Positions 43,567-55,064 of a DNA stretch of 64,000 nt are shown here, one piece after another (the first letter of the stretch is position 1; each line of letters starts with the position of its first letter). The DNA lies in assembly GCF_963678635.1 (NCBI RefSeq), contig NC_087063.1, positions 27,523,649 to 27,587,648 on the forward strand, in the 5' to 3' direction. Origin of the DNA: Symsagittifera roscoffensis (Eukaryota > Xenacoelomorpha > Acoela > Convolutidae). The notes beneath the pieces were generated by a model. The model was not told the origin of the DNA, did not search any database, and saw only the letters and a list, made by a program, of their open reading frames with translations. A program made the translations under genes and the position numbers.

Positions 43567-46500
43567 TTGATTCGAAATGAAGATAACTCAGAAATTTCAG
43601 TACTTCCTTTTTTAATATCACCATTAACTGAACCTCCCGGACAGATAGAGTTTTGTAAAAATTTAATTGCCAATTTATTCGAAAGAGGAGAAAGCCCGTG
43701 CACAAAAAAATTTCTCGATGTAAAAATCAAAAGACAACTTCTTGGCCACTATATCAAAGGTACATGTAGTCTCACATCACACTATGGAATCTACACAAAA
43801 AAAATCAGATCACCAAATGCATTTTATGACAGATATCTCATTCAAACTGATGATGTCGATATTGAATTTTGAAAGTTTTTACACAATACATCAAAAACAT
43901 ACAGCACCAAAACATACAAAGAGCAAACTCGATATTTACAAACGATGTATTCTCACTTATTCTCTAGCTATTTATCTATATTAGAATTGGATATTCCTCA
44001 AGGCGATTCACCTACTCAAACATCTCGACATACAATTGTACGAGAGGAAACACATATATTTTTAAAATTGTTACATGCAATTCGAGACAATTTAACAAAA
44101 TAACACAAAATGTTAAACACGGTTTACAAAAAATCTTAGCATGGTTCATAATCAATTATTTTAGTCACAATACTGATCTTATTGAAGAAGCAAAAAAAAA
44201 ATTTTTGACCACAAAGTAGAGATGACAAAACTGTACTAGCAGAACAATCAGACTATGTATGGCACCCTGAATGGTCTTATGAATCATTTATCAATTAGCA
44301 ACAGATATATCAAGTCAGGCAATTAGCATTATTTCTTTTAAGAAAGATTATGTTAAAGTATATCCACTTACAGTTGACGCATCACCTTCAAACTATGTTT
44401 CATTCTTCCCTGAAAGAACTGGAGATGAATGTTTAAATTCTACATTTATGAATAATGAACTTAATTGGAACGTAAAATGTTACACAACATGATATACAAA
44501 CCCGATCACATTTTGTAAACAAAGAATTGTTGAAACAATAACAACAACAGAAGTACAACGAAGCATTTCACCTAATCAATCCAATTTTACAACTCCAAAA
44601 TTAAAAAATCCATTGCTACAACAAACAATCACACAATCCTTGGTAAAACCCTCTGTTGTACAAAAAAAATTCATAAATGAATTACCAAACGTTTCGACTA
44701 GTAACAAAATCATCATATAAACAACACAGAAATAATTTTGCAGAACACAATTACAACTATGTAAATGGACCAAAAACGACAAAAACTAAAACAAATACTC
44801 AAATATTTGCCTAAAGTCAGAATGTACCTCAACCGATTTTAAAATCAGTAAGCTTTCATGACCAACCACGACCCTCACAAGAACAAATTGGAAACAAACC
44901 TTTTTTTTCATCAACGTAAAAATCATACAAATAAATACCATGCCAAAAATCAACCTCATCATTACGCACAAAACTATTTTCTATCAGATGATGATGAATA
45001 CTATAATCAAAATCATCAAAGATTTTCCTCAAACCAAAGACCCCATTCTGACAGTATTGATCAACCAGATATTTTCGAACCATACACACAAAATGAACAA
45101 ATAGGACAACCTAGAAATAATCCAACATCTTACAACAACAATTTTCAACAACAAGATCCAGTTAACACACATTCATACCAACCAACGCCTTGAAATTCCA
45201 ATGCCTCATTTTTTACAACAACACGAAATACCAAAAAAGCCAACTAACAAATTTTTCTCAAACGCCACATGCGGCAGAATCACTACAAATGACTATATAT
45301 CCAGACCTCATGGGTGGATCATCAATAACATCAAAGAAACCACTAAAGGTTTTCACAGGCACAGATCCTGAATACTCTGTAGAAGATTATCTAAATGCAG
45401 TCACAGCAATTTTAGTTTTAAATTAAGGACTTGAACCAGTAAACACGCCACTTCAACAAAATTGGATACATAGACGCACAGCACTAATCCAAACAACCCT
45501 AGATGGCGCAGCTCAAAAAAGGTTTTCAGTATTACCCATAGAAATAAAATCAGACTGGAAAAGATTCACACAAGAATTTTCAAAAATGTTTGACTCTGAA
45601 AGAAACAAACAACATCAAAGAGTTTTATGCAACGAAATTCGTAGACTACCAAAGGAAACAATAAAACAACTTGCAGTAAGAATGGAAACACTAGTCCGAA
45701 AAGCATACTCACTTAATACTATTGATTATGAAAATATACAAAGATGACAGAAATCCTAATGATGACTCTAACACCTCAATTGCCAAAAATAGCAATAAAA
45801 AAGAGAGCATCACATCCTTCCTCAATGCGAGAACCAGATTTAGACTTTAGGAAACTAGTTGATAAACTAGAACAGGCAGAAATCAGTATGAAACTAGAAG
45901 AAACAGAAAATTTAAAATTACAATATGTAAACAACATCCAAACTACTTCTTCACAGACAAAAAATATCAACGACTCTGATACAGATTTAGTTGAAAAAGT
46001 CACCGAAATGTTGAACATCTACGAGGAACCCAAATTTCAAAGGCAAACCATCATTCAAAAAATGGTGTAATTATTGTCGTCGATACGGACACAGTATCGC
46101 TGAATGCAGACAAAAAACATCAAGACAACCAAAATAATTCACAAAATTATAGGGAACCCAGCAAATTATTTCATCAATACATGAAAAAAGATCAAAATTT
46201 ACCCAACAAAAACATTCATAGTAATAATAGTTCAAGAAAACCACTTCCAAATAACACTCCAATTACTCTAGACAACAATCACCCTACAATACAAATGATA
46301 GAGGACAATCACCATACAAAACAAATTCGCAAAATTTCTCACAAAACAGATATAGTCAATCACATAGTCGAAATAGTCAGTATCAAAATAACTATTCAAA
46401 CCAACCCAAATTTTCGTTTAATGCCAGATGCTATTCAAATTCTAAAAAAATAGGATTTATTCATATAATCGATCTAAGAGCTCTTCATACACTCGATATG

Positions 46501-46840
46501 GCAATTTTTCCAACGATAGGAATAGAAACTATTCAAATATTCGAAACCCTAGATATCAAAATAATCGATCACGCGAATTTTCTAAGAACATGTTAAAATA
46601 CAATAACTATCAAAACAGATCAAACGACAATTCACAAAACAGAAGTTCAAGCTATAACAACAGACAAAGAAACTACTCTCAATCACCACATAGGAAAAAC
46701 ACACGTTATCAAAACTCACAAGAAAATTATAGGAGTAGTACACCTAAACATCAAAGACAAATAAATCAAGTAAAACCAACTGAAGAAACTCAACCAGACC
46801 CCCCGGTATTGACAATAACGAAAGCACAGAATAGCAATTA
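43567..46840 (+). pseudogene. Gag remains of element A copy 3
   Basis: Homology to copy 1 gag runs through the N-terminal region (PPGQIEFCKNLIANLFERG), the capsid (FTGTDPEYSVEDYLNAVTA, HPSSMREPDLDFRKLVDKLE), the zinc knuckle neighbourhood and the Asn/Arg/Ser-rich part (TPKHQRQINQVK). The gene is broken many times and is non-functional. Confidence 0.85.
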
Positions 46841-46999
46841 AACAACATCAATTGCGAATTCACAGATAGCGAAAGTGATACAGAAAACACACTTTCAATT
46901 CATATGATAAACGTTGAAAATGACTTTGAGCCTACTATATATGAACAACCGATATATTCTCTTATATATCAAAATGTAACATTCGCCCAAATACTACAC

Positions 47000-48566
47000 A
47001 GCGACGGAGCGTAGAAAAAGTACCTTTTAACGACTGGCAGGCGTCAGTTACCTTAATCCTACTCGTTTTTTACCGTCTCGACCTTGCCAGTTGATTTTCT
47101 GGTCTGTTTAGGGCTAAGTAAAAAGTTACTATTTTTAGGCCATCAGTCAAACGACTTTTGATCAGCTTTCGCTTACATGCGAACACAACCACATAGCTGA
47201 GTCTCGGATCCTCAGACTACGTGATTGCTATTAAAAACACGGCTCGAACAACCTATTTTAATATGTTTTTGTGTGACAGTTCTATATTAAATCCATTGGA
47301 GATGGATTGACCCTTTCCTCTTTCTAGCTACTCATATTCTAAAATACCAAATAATACCGGTGTTAATTCAGAGTTTCACGACATCCAATTAGCTACAAAG
47401 TCAGTTCTATATAGTCCCTTCACATACAACAGTCTCTGGGGGACCAAGCCTCCGCTCCCGTAATCTTCCCGAGATAACGCTGTTATCTCTCCCAATTTGT
47501 GGCACGGGAGGGTTCTGTGGAATACTCCTTCCCCACTGTAGCTTCCTTCTCCACTAATATCTACTGCTAAGAGTCTTATCGTGTGTTTTTGCCACGATAA
47601 GAGGCTTCGTATTTCTCGTCTCTTGTGCGACCGTTTTCCACAATATTTGTCGTTGTTCTTTTTTTTCGTCCTTTTCAGTCAAAATGGCCGTCTTTTTCTA
47701 TTTCTCAGAAATATTCACTCTTCAATCGAAATTTTAAAAATAAAAATTCTAGAATATTCCTACCCTCCTTCGCAATAATTTTTCGTAACTAAGGCCTTTA
47801 TTCGTTTTCTTTCGTGTCGCCGGAAGGTTGCGGTGTGCCTATCTGGCAGAATGGCACATACTCCCCGGACAAGTCCCCATCAATGTCCCTATTGATCGCA
47901 TAACACCGGGTTATCGTCAAGTAGTGTTCCAGTTCTCTGTAATCAATCTTACAAATCGCATAAGAAAACGAAATTTATCTACTCCACCTCAACTCACTAC
48001 GTGTTCACAAATGGCATCATACTACATCTCACTGCCTTTCAACATTTTCACAAAATTTGCACCATGAGGAGTGTCCTAGATAAAATTTCTTTTCTGACTA
48101 CTTACGTCATCTTGCCATAAAACTTCTTTTCGCTCTTTGTGATTAAAAAGTTGGGACGTGGCACGGCCACGCACCCGTTAAAATTAACTTAACATCACTC
48201 ACCAAGTATAATCAGTTATTTATGCGGTCCTATTCGATATTAAAACTAAGAAACTCTGTGGCTAGGAAAGTTATTGAGTTACTCACCCTTCTCGAGCGAG
48301 TTTACCCAAACTTACCATGTCACCACACAGTGAAATTGTGTCTTACACAGGTTAAAAACTTCAGTCATGGTTAAATAGGTAAATATACTCACCTATGTTC
48401 TCCATATATACATAAGTAGCATAACTAAATATCTCTTTCAACAATTTAACAATTGAAACAATTTTCAAAGTTCGGTTTGACCAAACTTAATCAAAACAAA
48501 AAGTTTAACAAGTTCAATAATCAAACTTGGTTGATTGGTTTAAGTTTTAACACACAAAGACAATCA
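47000..48566 (-). repeat. Probable 3' LTR of element B, about 1.5 kb
   Basis: Sequence after a polypurine tract (plus strand TTTTTTTCTCCTTCTCTTCT, 48,569-48,600) and before the point where element A copy 3 homology stops. It has no conserved frame. It contains one copy of the CTCCCCGGAC repeat unit (47,861-47,900). The high end is near 48,566 (TGATTG on minus). The low end lies between about 46,995 and 47,100 and was not fixed, nor was a target duplication. Confidence 0.6.
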
Positions 48567-48568
48567 AG

Positions 48569-48600
48569 TTTTTTTCTCCTTCTCTTCTTTTCTTGCTCAC
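48569..48600 (-). other. Polypurine tract of element B
   Basis: On minus, GCAAGAAAAGAAGAGAAGGA followed by an A run lies directly after the last coding frame and directly before the inferred LTR start. This is the expected place for the plus-strand primer. Confidence 0.6.
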
Positions 48601-48631
48601 GTCTTCACCTGTCCTTTTCGTTCCATCATTT

Positions 48632-51107
48632 TCATTCCATTGCTTCTGCATCCTGATCTTCAGCTTCGCTGTCTTCTAGGACTTTCTCCAGCATGTCCAT
48701 GGAGTTGCGGGCCGTGCCCCAAGTCTCCTGTTCCAACAGCCTCGGTTTGCAACAAGGTAGCAGGTCCACATTCACCTTTTGCTCCCGGTTCCTGCAAAAG
48801 CTGTTGTGAAGACATAGGCTCAAATTTCGTTTTAGGTCAGCTCTTAAGACCTCTTTCTTCTCATCTTCAGTTGCACAAGGCGATTCAGCTACTCGCTTCA
48901 CCGCCGTGGTGACCGCGTTTCTATGCGTTAGGAATGCTCTCTTATAGGCTCCCGGTCCTATATCTAGCTGGAAAGATTGATAGGCTTCCGTGTTCCTCGA
49001 CATGTGACGCTTCGCGAGTTCATACATCCATGATGTCATCACTGCACGGAACCAAGGCATCAATCTTTGCCTTGACCATATTCTTTCAATGGCTTTGGGT
49101 ATTCTCAGAACCTTGCAGTTGGTTCTGAAAAGATCCAATTCACGGCTCATCTTCACGTTGCTCAGCTGCGCAGGAGTCGGCACGGCCATCTCTTGTTCAC
49201 TAGTGTCCGCGTTAGCCTCCAACTATCTCACTGCCAGCATGGCACTAACCACCACGATTGACACCTGTTGATTCTGATCGGGCAACCCCGTAGAGTACAA
49301 CTCCTCCACGTCCCATACTAGCATCAGATTCCCGCGTTTGGGGTACCACAACGTCTGCGCCAAGCAGTGGCAAGGATACTCCCCATGGGTTCTCACTATG
49401 TTCCTTCGGGTCCGATACCCTGAGGCTCCCAGCAACGGTTCCACTTCCATCAGAATTCTGTGTAAATCGTCTTTCTCTTCTATGGTGGGGAATTCAATGG
49501 GTAACGCTCCACTCGCTTTCTGCTTCTGGAACTCACTCACATTACCTTCGTTCAATCTCAGAAACTCTTCACCCACTACGTCTTGCAACTCGCCTTCAGA
49601 TCTCTTCGGGACTACCCGAAAGATCTTCGCCAACAAATTATACGACCTCTCCGACATTCTGGCCAACCTCACGCACTTTGGCACAGAGAAAAGTTGGCCA
49701 ATCAACACCTGCTGCGTCCTTGCATCCATCACCACCATGTGTGTAGGATACCTACTATTGCATTTTGGTGCGGAGCTTGATCCCACAGATATTTTGAACC
49801 AGTAGGTTTATGATAGGCTTCACTATCCTTCAGATTCATTTCTTTTTCCAGAGCTTCTCGCCAGCCTCCAATCTTCTGCTCTATCTGCAATGCTCCAGGG
49901 AATACTTCCACGCTGAGGGACGTCACTAGCTCATGGGCACGCTCCAGGCGCTCAAGCGATTCTATCTAACTTGTCATGCTACAAAATCCCAAGGCTGTGG
50001 TCAAGTTTACATCCGTCACCCCATGACAGTCCGCGACCAACTCCATGCCACTCTTATCCGACATGCTCAATCTTCCGTACAATCGTGCCAGTTGTCGATG
50101 CTGCTCGCTCAGCGTAATCAGGCAGTGTCCCAAGTTGCAAACATTTCCTTCCATCCCACTATGTTGAGCCAAGCATGTGCCTTGCTCCAACCAAATGCTC
50201 GATGGACTTTCCTCGGATAGCTCCGTGGATGGGTTGCTCTTCCGCTTCGTCAACCTCATGGACAGCAGATGGTGTATCATGGCCAGATCATGTAGACTCG
50301 CGTCATCATCCAGGTCTAACGTGATATCCGCCGTTATGTTCCAGATTAAACCGGCGTTAGGATGAGGACACCAAGAAGGCTTCATGAGTTCCCACATCGT
50401 TACTAGACTGGTTTTCAAGGGACCGTCCCAAGAACCACAATCAAAACTCACTTGCCCCTTTAGCTCGGGAACCGAGGGTTCGACAACTCGTTCTTCCAAA
50501 ATAATTCCCAGCTTGGGTTGTTCCACCATCAGCATTCCAGTTTCTTTAATCCGTTCAACCCAGAAATTGAATACTATGACTTGCTCATAGTCGAAGTACG
50601 CTTCCCTGGCTTCTTCATTCACGAAGGGATTTTACGCCATCCCCGGTATTCCAGACACATATTGGAACGACTTCAGTTTCCCTAGTGTTGCAAAGTCTTT
50701 TTGTCCCCTGACTGCTTCAATCAACTCCCGGTCACTTTCAATTCTTTATTGGAATATCTTCTCACTTATTCCAACTTGCGATAGCTCTCCATGTCATTCG
50801 ACTCCCTATTTGGTACAGTCAACGGCATATCCTGATATAGTTCCAGGAGTGCCCTGAGGAAGTTTCTTTCGCAATCAACTCCCTTTTGCCGAATGATCTT
50901 TATGCATTCTCCCAAAACAGGAGTGGGGATACGATCCACCACGAACCTGACAAAGCAAAGGGCATCCTTACGCTTAGCCCATGCTATCGCAGAATCGTCT
51001 TTTGAAATCAACGCTCGCAGGGCTTCCATCAACTCCAGCTCCTGTTCCCGTGATTTCGAATCCTTACTGGCTTCATATTCCGCCTTCTTGATGCTATCAA
51101 GCACCAA
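48632..51107 (-). pseudogene. Element B 3'-terminal coding region, unknown proteins, several frames
   Basis: A series of protein-like frames covers this stretch almost without gaps: about 49,966-50,622, 49,223-49,926, 48,632-49,222 and 50,766-51,107. Recognisable features are few: an acidic tail at the very end (EDSEAEDQDAEAME), Cys/His-containing stretches (GEYPCHCLAQTLWYP) and helical regions. No family is recognised. The continuity suggests that these are parts of one or two large ancestral genes, now broken several times. Confidence 0.6.
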
Positions 51108-53428
51108 GGCAACCGTACTTGCAGGTCAGTTCTCGTGCACGGATGAGCCAGGTACGCTGCCACCGTCGCAGGTGCATGCATCGTCTCGTCGAAGTATCTC
51201 TGGAGGGCCGCCCTCCAAGAAATTTCTAGTAGTTTTTCCAATCCGATTTCGTTCGCTTCAGAGGACATTACTGTGCCGTACTCTTTCCGATTTAAGTTAG
51301 AATTCTCCGTAAGTCCTGTCAGATATTCCTGCATGGCTCGCTTCTCGCTCCAAGCCATCAGGTGCCCTCTCACGGAGTTCCTCGCTTTCAACATCTCCAC
51401 ATAACCCCCTGCTGGATCTCCCATGTGGACCGATTCCGGCACAGTGACTCGACTGTACTCGACCATGTCGAGTAGTCCTTCCAGTTTCAACTTGGCCATG
51501 TTGGTTCGCGAGGGCCTGTAATCTTCAAGTCCTCCAGATCCACACTGACTGATGATCTCCATCTCTAGCTTAGTGTCTGCCAGGGTTCGTGCTGTCTTCT
51601 TTGATTTCATGGCTGTCGTGGTCAGACCTGCCAAGAGCATAGGGGGTATCAGATTCTCTTTTTCTCCCCCTGTCAGTGTCGCACCATCTCCTTGCCCGCT
51701 CTCGCCTGAACGACCTGCGCTCGTCAGAGAGGCCACCACTGCGCCGGCTTTTGTCTTCACCACTCTCGGGTTCACGGCTTGACTTCCTGTCTTCCCTCTT
51801 AGTCGCTTCAGCCCCTTTCTGGCTCGTCTAACGGGTAATTTCTTTGTGACCTGCTGATCATCGGCACTGTCTTCTGTAACTGACTCGGTCAGAACATCCG
51901 ACTCCATGGAGTTCACTATTTTCTCCAGGACCTCACGCATGATGGGTTGGTTCCATCCCATCTTCATTATGGACTGCGTCCCATATCGTCGTATCACGTC
52001 CCATGACCTTTCCATGAAGTTCACTCGGCTCCAGGTTGTCCCTGTCTTGCCTTCTAGTTCACTTTGATATCTCTCCCATTCCTCTTCCGATAGCGTACTC
52101 AGGAAGGATACCCTCATTGACTCTTCGATTTTTCTCCTCCTCGGTGACTCATGGAGCAATCTTCGCGGATCCCTGCTTCGGCACTCTCTCGCCTGACTTA
52201 TTGGGTCCATCGGGGATAAGTCGGCCGACGCCTCCTTTGTAGGGGACATGAAAGACGATGGCGTCATCAGCAATAGACTCCCATCGACTTCCCCATCGTC
52301 GTCTTCACTGAACCTGTATTCTAGCAAGTCTCTCTCCAACGCTCCTAGATCCGTCTCACCCGGTTTTCCCGTCTTTCCCTCGATGTCGTTATCGTTATCT
52401 TCCTGATCCATCAATTCATCATCATCTGCATCAGGTTTCGGCTTGGGCCCTGAAGGGCCTTGTCGTGTGTCTGTGCCCGAGTCCGGGCGAGGCGGTACGG
52501 TCATGTCTCCTGCGTGATAAAACAATTCATCGTTCACCAGGAATTTTACGGACTCCTCGCCATGTGGTGCCAGGTCCTCTATCATTATGTATGAGCCTCC
52601 TCTGCTCTCCTTTGCCACTTCCAGCATCACTACTTTCACTTCTCCCGACCACTTCAGTCTTGATAAGTCATCTGTGGGAGTATACACCTCGTTCCACATT
52701 TCAGCCGAGACCTCTGGTCTCCTGGAAGGTAGTGCCTTGATCTTTTTCCTACTCCAAGCATCAGGAAATGAGTAGTCAAACGTGTGCGCGGCTGCAACAT
52801 TCCAGCTGATGAAGCGCGGTTCCATCCCTTCACTCCACTTCAGCATCCTCTTCTCTGTATCACGAGCTGCTCCGATGCGAGGCGCAATGACGGGAGATGT
52901 GACTCCCAACAACATCCTCCTTATCGGTGGATATTGAGGGCATTGGTCCGGCAGCGGCCTGGACCCGGAAAGCCACGCTTGCTGGTTCTCTTTCGCGTGT
53001 GCGTAGGCTTCTGGCAAGAGTGGGACTCTCATTGCCGCTCCTGTATCTTTCACTACTGGTCTCAGATTCCAAAGCTTCGGGTTAAACTGGATGTGGGAAA
53101 GGTCCTCACGGCCCATTCGGCACTTGAAGTGGTTGTTGAAATCCATCAACACCCAACCTGGCTCCGCTATTCTTCCGAAAAGCCTATCGTCGCTGGCCAG
53201 CCCTCTCAGCTCCCTCTGCTCTACCCAATTCAGCACGGAACAATCCACGACTGAGACCAGGTTGACATACATCACAGAATTCCTGTATGCCTTGACTTGC
53301 ACGTCCGGGAACGCGAAAGACATCACCGGTCCATACACCACCGTGACGAATTCCCGCAGTCCGTGAATCAGAGCCAATGGATCGATCCGCATCATGATAG
53401 CCAAATTGTCAGCAAGGACATGCCACAA
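51029..53428 (-). CDS. Element B large downstream ORF, about 800 residues, unknown family
   Basis: The N-terminal third has globular character (FVTVVYGPVMSFAFPDVQV, EPGWVLMDFNNHFKC). The middle (about residues 310-430) is an acidic and Pro-rich linker with DADDDELMDQEDNDND. The following part is basic (KKLPVRRARKGLKRLRGKTG), and the C-terminal part is helical. There is no zinc knuckle, protease or polymerase motif. It follows the second SGNH-like frame with little spacing and may be part of the same polyprotein. Its role is unknown: a structural or envelope-like function is possible, but no signal peptide or membrane segment was seen. Confidence 0.6.
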   Translation of the reverse strand: MWHVLADNLAIMMRIDPLALIHGLREFVTVVYGPVMSFAFPDVQVKAYRNSVMYVNLVSVVDCSVLNWVEQRELRGLASDDRLFGRIAEPGWVLMDFNNHFKCRMGREDLSHIQFNPKLWNLRPVVKDTGAAMRVPLLPEAYAHAKENQQAWLSGSRPLPDQCPQYPPIRRMLLGVTSPVIAPRIGAARDTEKRMLKWSEGMEPRFISWNVAAAHTFDYSFPDAWSRKKIKALPSRRPEVSAEMWNEVYTPTDDLSRLKWSGEVKVVMLEVAKESRGGSYIMIEDLAPHGEESVKFLVNDELFYHAGDMTVPPRPDSGTDTRQGPSGPKPKPDADDDELMDQEDNDNDIEGKTGKPGETDLGALERDLLEYRFSEDDDGEVDGSLLLMTPSSFMSPTKEASADLSPMDPISQARECRSRDPRRLLHESPRRRKIEESMRVSFLSTLSEEEWERYQSELEGKTGTTWSRVNFMERSWDVIRRYGTQSIMKMGWNQPIMREVLEKIVNSMESDVLTESVTEDSADDQQVTKKLPVRRARKGLKRLRGKTGSQAVNPRVVKTKAGAVVASLTSAGRSGESGQGDGATLTGGEKENLIPPMLLAGLTTTAMKSKKTARTLADTKLEMEIISQCGSGGLEDYRPSRTNMAKLKLEGLLDMVEYSRVTVPESVHMGDPAGGYVEMLKARNSVRGHLMAWSEKRAMQEYLTGLTENSNLNRKEYGTVMSSEANEIGLEKLLEISWRAALQRYFDETMHAPATVAAYLAHPCTRTDLQVRLPWCLIASRRRNMKPVRIRNHGNRSWS

Positions 53429-53598
53429 TACTGCTTACACTCACCCGCATCCGTCGCCACCTTATCTTCTCTCGTGACGCTTCTGTTCTGTTGCAAGAGA
53501 TATTGGAGCAAGAGAGTCCTCCAGTCTTTCATCTTCCTGAGCGAGGCGGTTTCCAACTGCGCGTTGAACTCACGACTTGTTCCCTGGAGTTGTTCGGG

Positions 53599-54912
53599 TT
53601 AACGCAACAGCACAAGCAAATCACCCAGTCGACCGTAGGTCATGGCCATCAGAGTCAGGAGTCCATCCAATCTCAAATCTGCCAACGCTTGGGTGAAGAG
53701 GTTCGCCGGTCCCTTCACGAAAATCTCATGAACAAATGTCACGTACAGGGCTAATATCAGGCCAATCGACAGCTTCCTGATATCCTTGACAAAGCTTGCG
53801 ATCCGGTTCCGAGATGCCCTCGGGTAGCACGTCGACAGGAAGGATGGCGTCCATCCCACTTCCATTACACCCAAGATGGCATCCGATCGTTCATATTGTG
53901 CCCTCGTGGCCAGTACGTCAGCTTGGAACTTGTCCAACGACATCGTGTTTACTTCCTGCATCAATTTCAGCATCATACCCCCGGCTAACTCCCGGGCATC
54001 AAACAAGTTCTTCAGATACACGTGTATCTCTTTAATCACTGCCGGCGCATGCTCGAACGCGTCTTCTCCCAGGGTGCACAGTCTTGGTGACAAGTACAAC
54101 CATAAGTTGTTGTGCGGCTTCGTGCGCAAAGCCATTGCCATGAGATCTTCTTCCGCTGATGTCATGTTTTTCCTGACTGTCCTTCCCTGCTCATTCTCCG
54201 CGTGATCAATCTGTCTGAACCAGAGATCATCAGCCACCTGTTGTACTAACAGATGATCGTCTTCTACCCCTGGTCTTAACTTCAGCAATCTGGCGAAGTT
54301 GGACAACTCCAACCCCAGAACCTCATCTAGCACCAACCGAGTTGTGCTACAATCTTTGAGTCCCTGTATGGCATTGAAAATGTCAGCCCAAACGGCAGGG
54401 AGCTCAGATCGGTATGGGTAGTAATTGTCGGGGTCTACCACTCTGTTCGGGGCAGGAATTATCACATTGAACCGTCCCTCTGCTATCGTTGTGACCATTG
54501 TGTACACAAACTGAAGGGGTTCTGGCAATGCAGCGTACCGTGGTGACAACACAAAGACCACCTTCACTACATTTTGGGTGAAACGTTGTTTTGCTGCTGT
54601 TTCTACCTCAGCCATCGCCGATAGCAATGTCATTATCACCTCCCCTATGACCTCGTTGCTCGGGATCGACCCATCCGTCAGACGTGTCAACAAGCCCCTT
54701 CTTTGCAGATGATCTTTTGAGCCTGCAACCACTATCACCTGCGGCTCCATCCTTCGCACACTTATCATCATGCCTATTGCCTGTCCCCAGTCCAATTTAG
54801 GCGCCGTCAAGAAAATCACGTCGGGCCAAAAGAGAGAACGGGGCAAAGCGGCAAACAGGCCGTCGCCTACTGGGGCCTTCAGTTTCCCATATCTCTTGTC
54901 ATCTCCATCCAC
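53599..54912 (-). CDS. Element B second SGNH-like domain frame, 437 residues
   Basis: Near the start, WPDVIFLTAPKLDWG, PQVIVVAGSKDHLQRRG and KVVFVLSPRYAALPEP follow the alternating strand pattern of SGNH hydrolases, with VAGSKDHL in the place where GTND-like block III usually stands. The GDS block itself is not obvious. The second half is helical (FARLLKLRPGVEDDH, EDAFEHAPAVIKEIHVYL) and unrecognised. It may be a duplicated, non-catalytic partner of the preceding SGNH domain. The fold assignment is from pattern only. Confidence 0.5.
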   Translation of the reverse strand: MDGDDKRYGKLKAPVGDGLFAALPRSLFWPDVIFLTAPKLDWGQAIGMMISVRRMEPQVIVVAGSKDHLQRRGLLTRLTDGSIPSNEVIGEVIMTLLSAMAEVETAAKQRFTQNVVKVVFVLSPRYAALPEPLQFVYTMVTTIAEGRFNVIIPAPNRVVDPDNYYPYRSELPAVWADIFNAIQGLKDCSTTRLVLDEVLGLELSNFARLLKLRPGVEDDHLLVQQVADDLWFRQIDHAENEQGRTVRKNMTSAEEDLMAMALRTKPHNNLWLYLSPRLCTLGEDAFEHAPAVIKEIHVYLKNLFDARELAGGMMLKLMQEVNTMSLDKFQADVLATRAQYERSDAILGVMEVGWTPSFLSTCYPRASRNRIASFVKDIRKLSIGLILALYVTFVHEIFVKGPANLFTQALADLRLDGLLTLMAMTYGRLGDLLVLLR

Positions 54913-55064
54913 CGTGGTCGTTCGGGGTAGTCCCCTGAATATTCGCCAGGCGTCTGACCGGGTGGTTTAGCAAACTGCCTGTACATCTTGTGGTGCTTGT
55001 TATTAGGCTTGTTATCCGCCTGAAACTTGCCCTTGCGAGCAGGTGGCGTCAGTTCCCGGGCTCT

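Larger units (their letters stand above)
41551..47000 (+). mobile_element. Element A copy 3, plus orientation, 5' portion only
   Basis: The LTR starts at 41,551 (TGGAACC) and ends near 42,291. A leader, ORF1 (43,141) and gag follow. Homology to copy 1 ends near 47,000, in the region between zinc knuckle and protease, where the LTR of element B begins. The simplest reading is that element B inserted here. The copy is older than copy 1, with many breaks (around ten) in gag. The missing pol part would then lie beyond element B, outside the window. Confidence 0.88.

Noticed and set aside
43089-45089. Minus-strand hydrophobic frames opposite element A copy 3 as membrane proteins
   Set aside because: They are the reverse reading of A-rich gag and ORF1 codons.
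46980-47100. Exact target duplication for element B
   Set aside because: No short direct repeat could be proved with only one LTR in the window.
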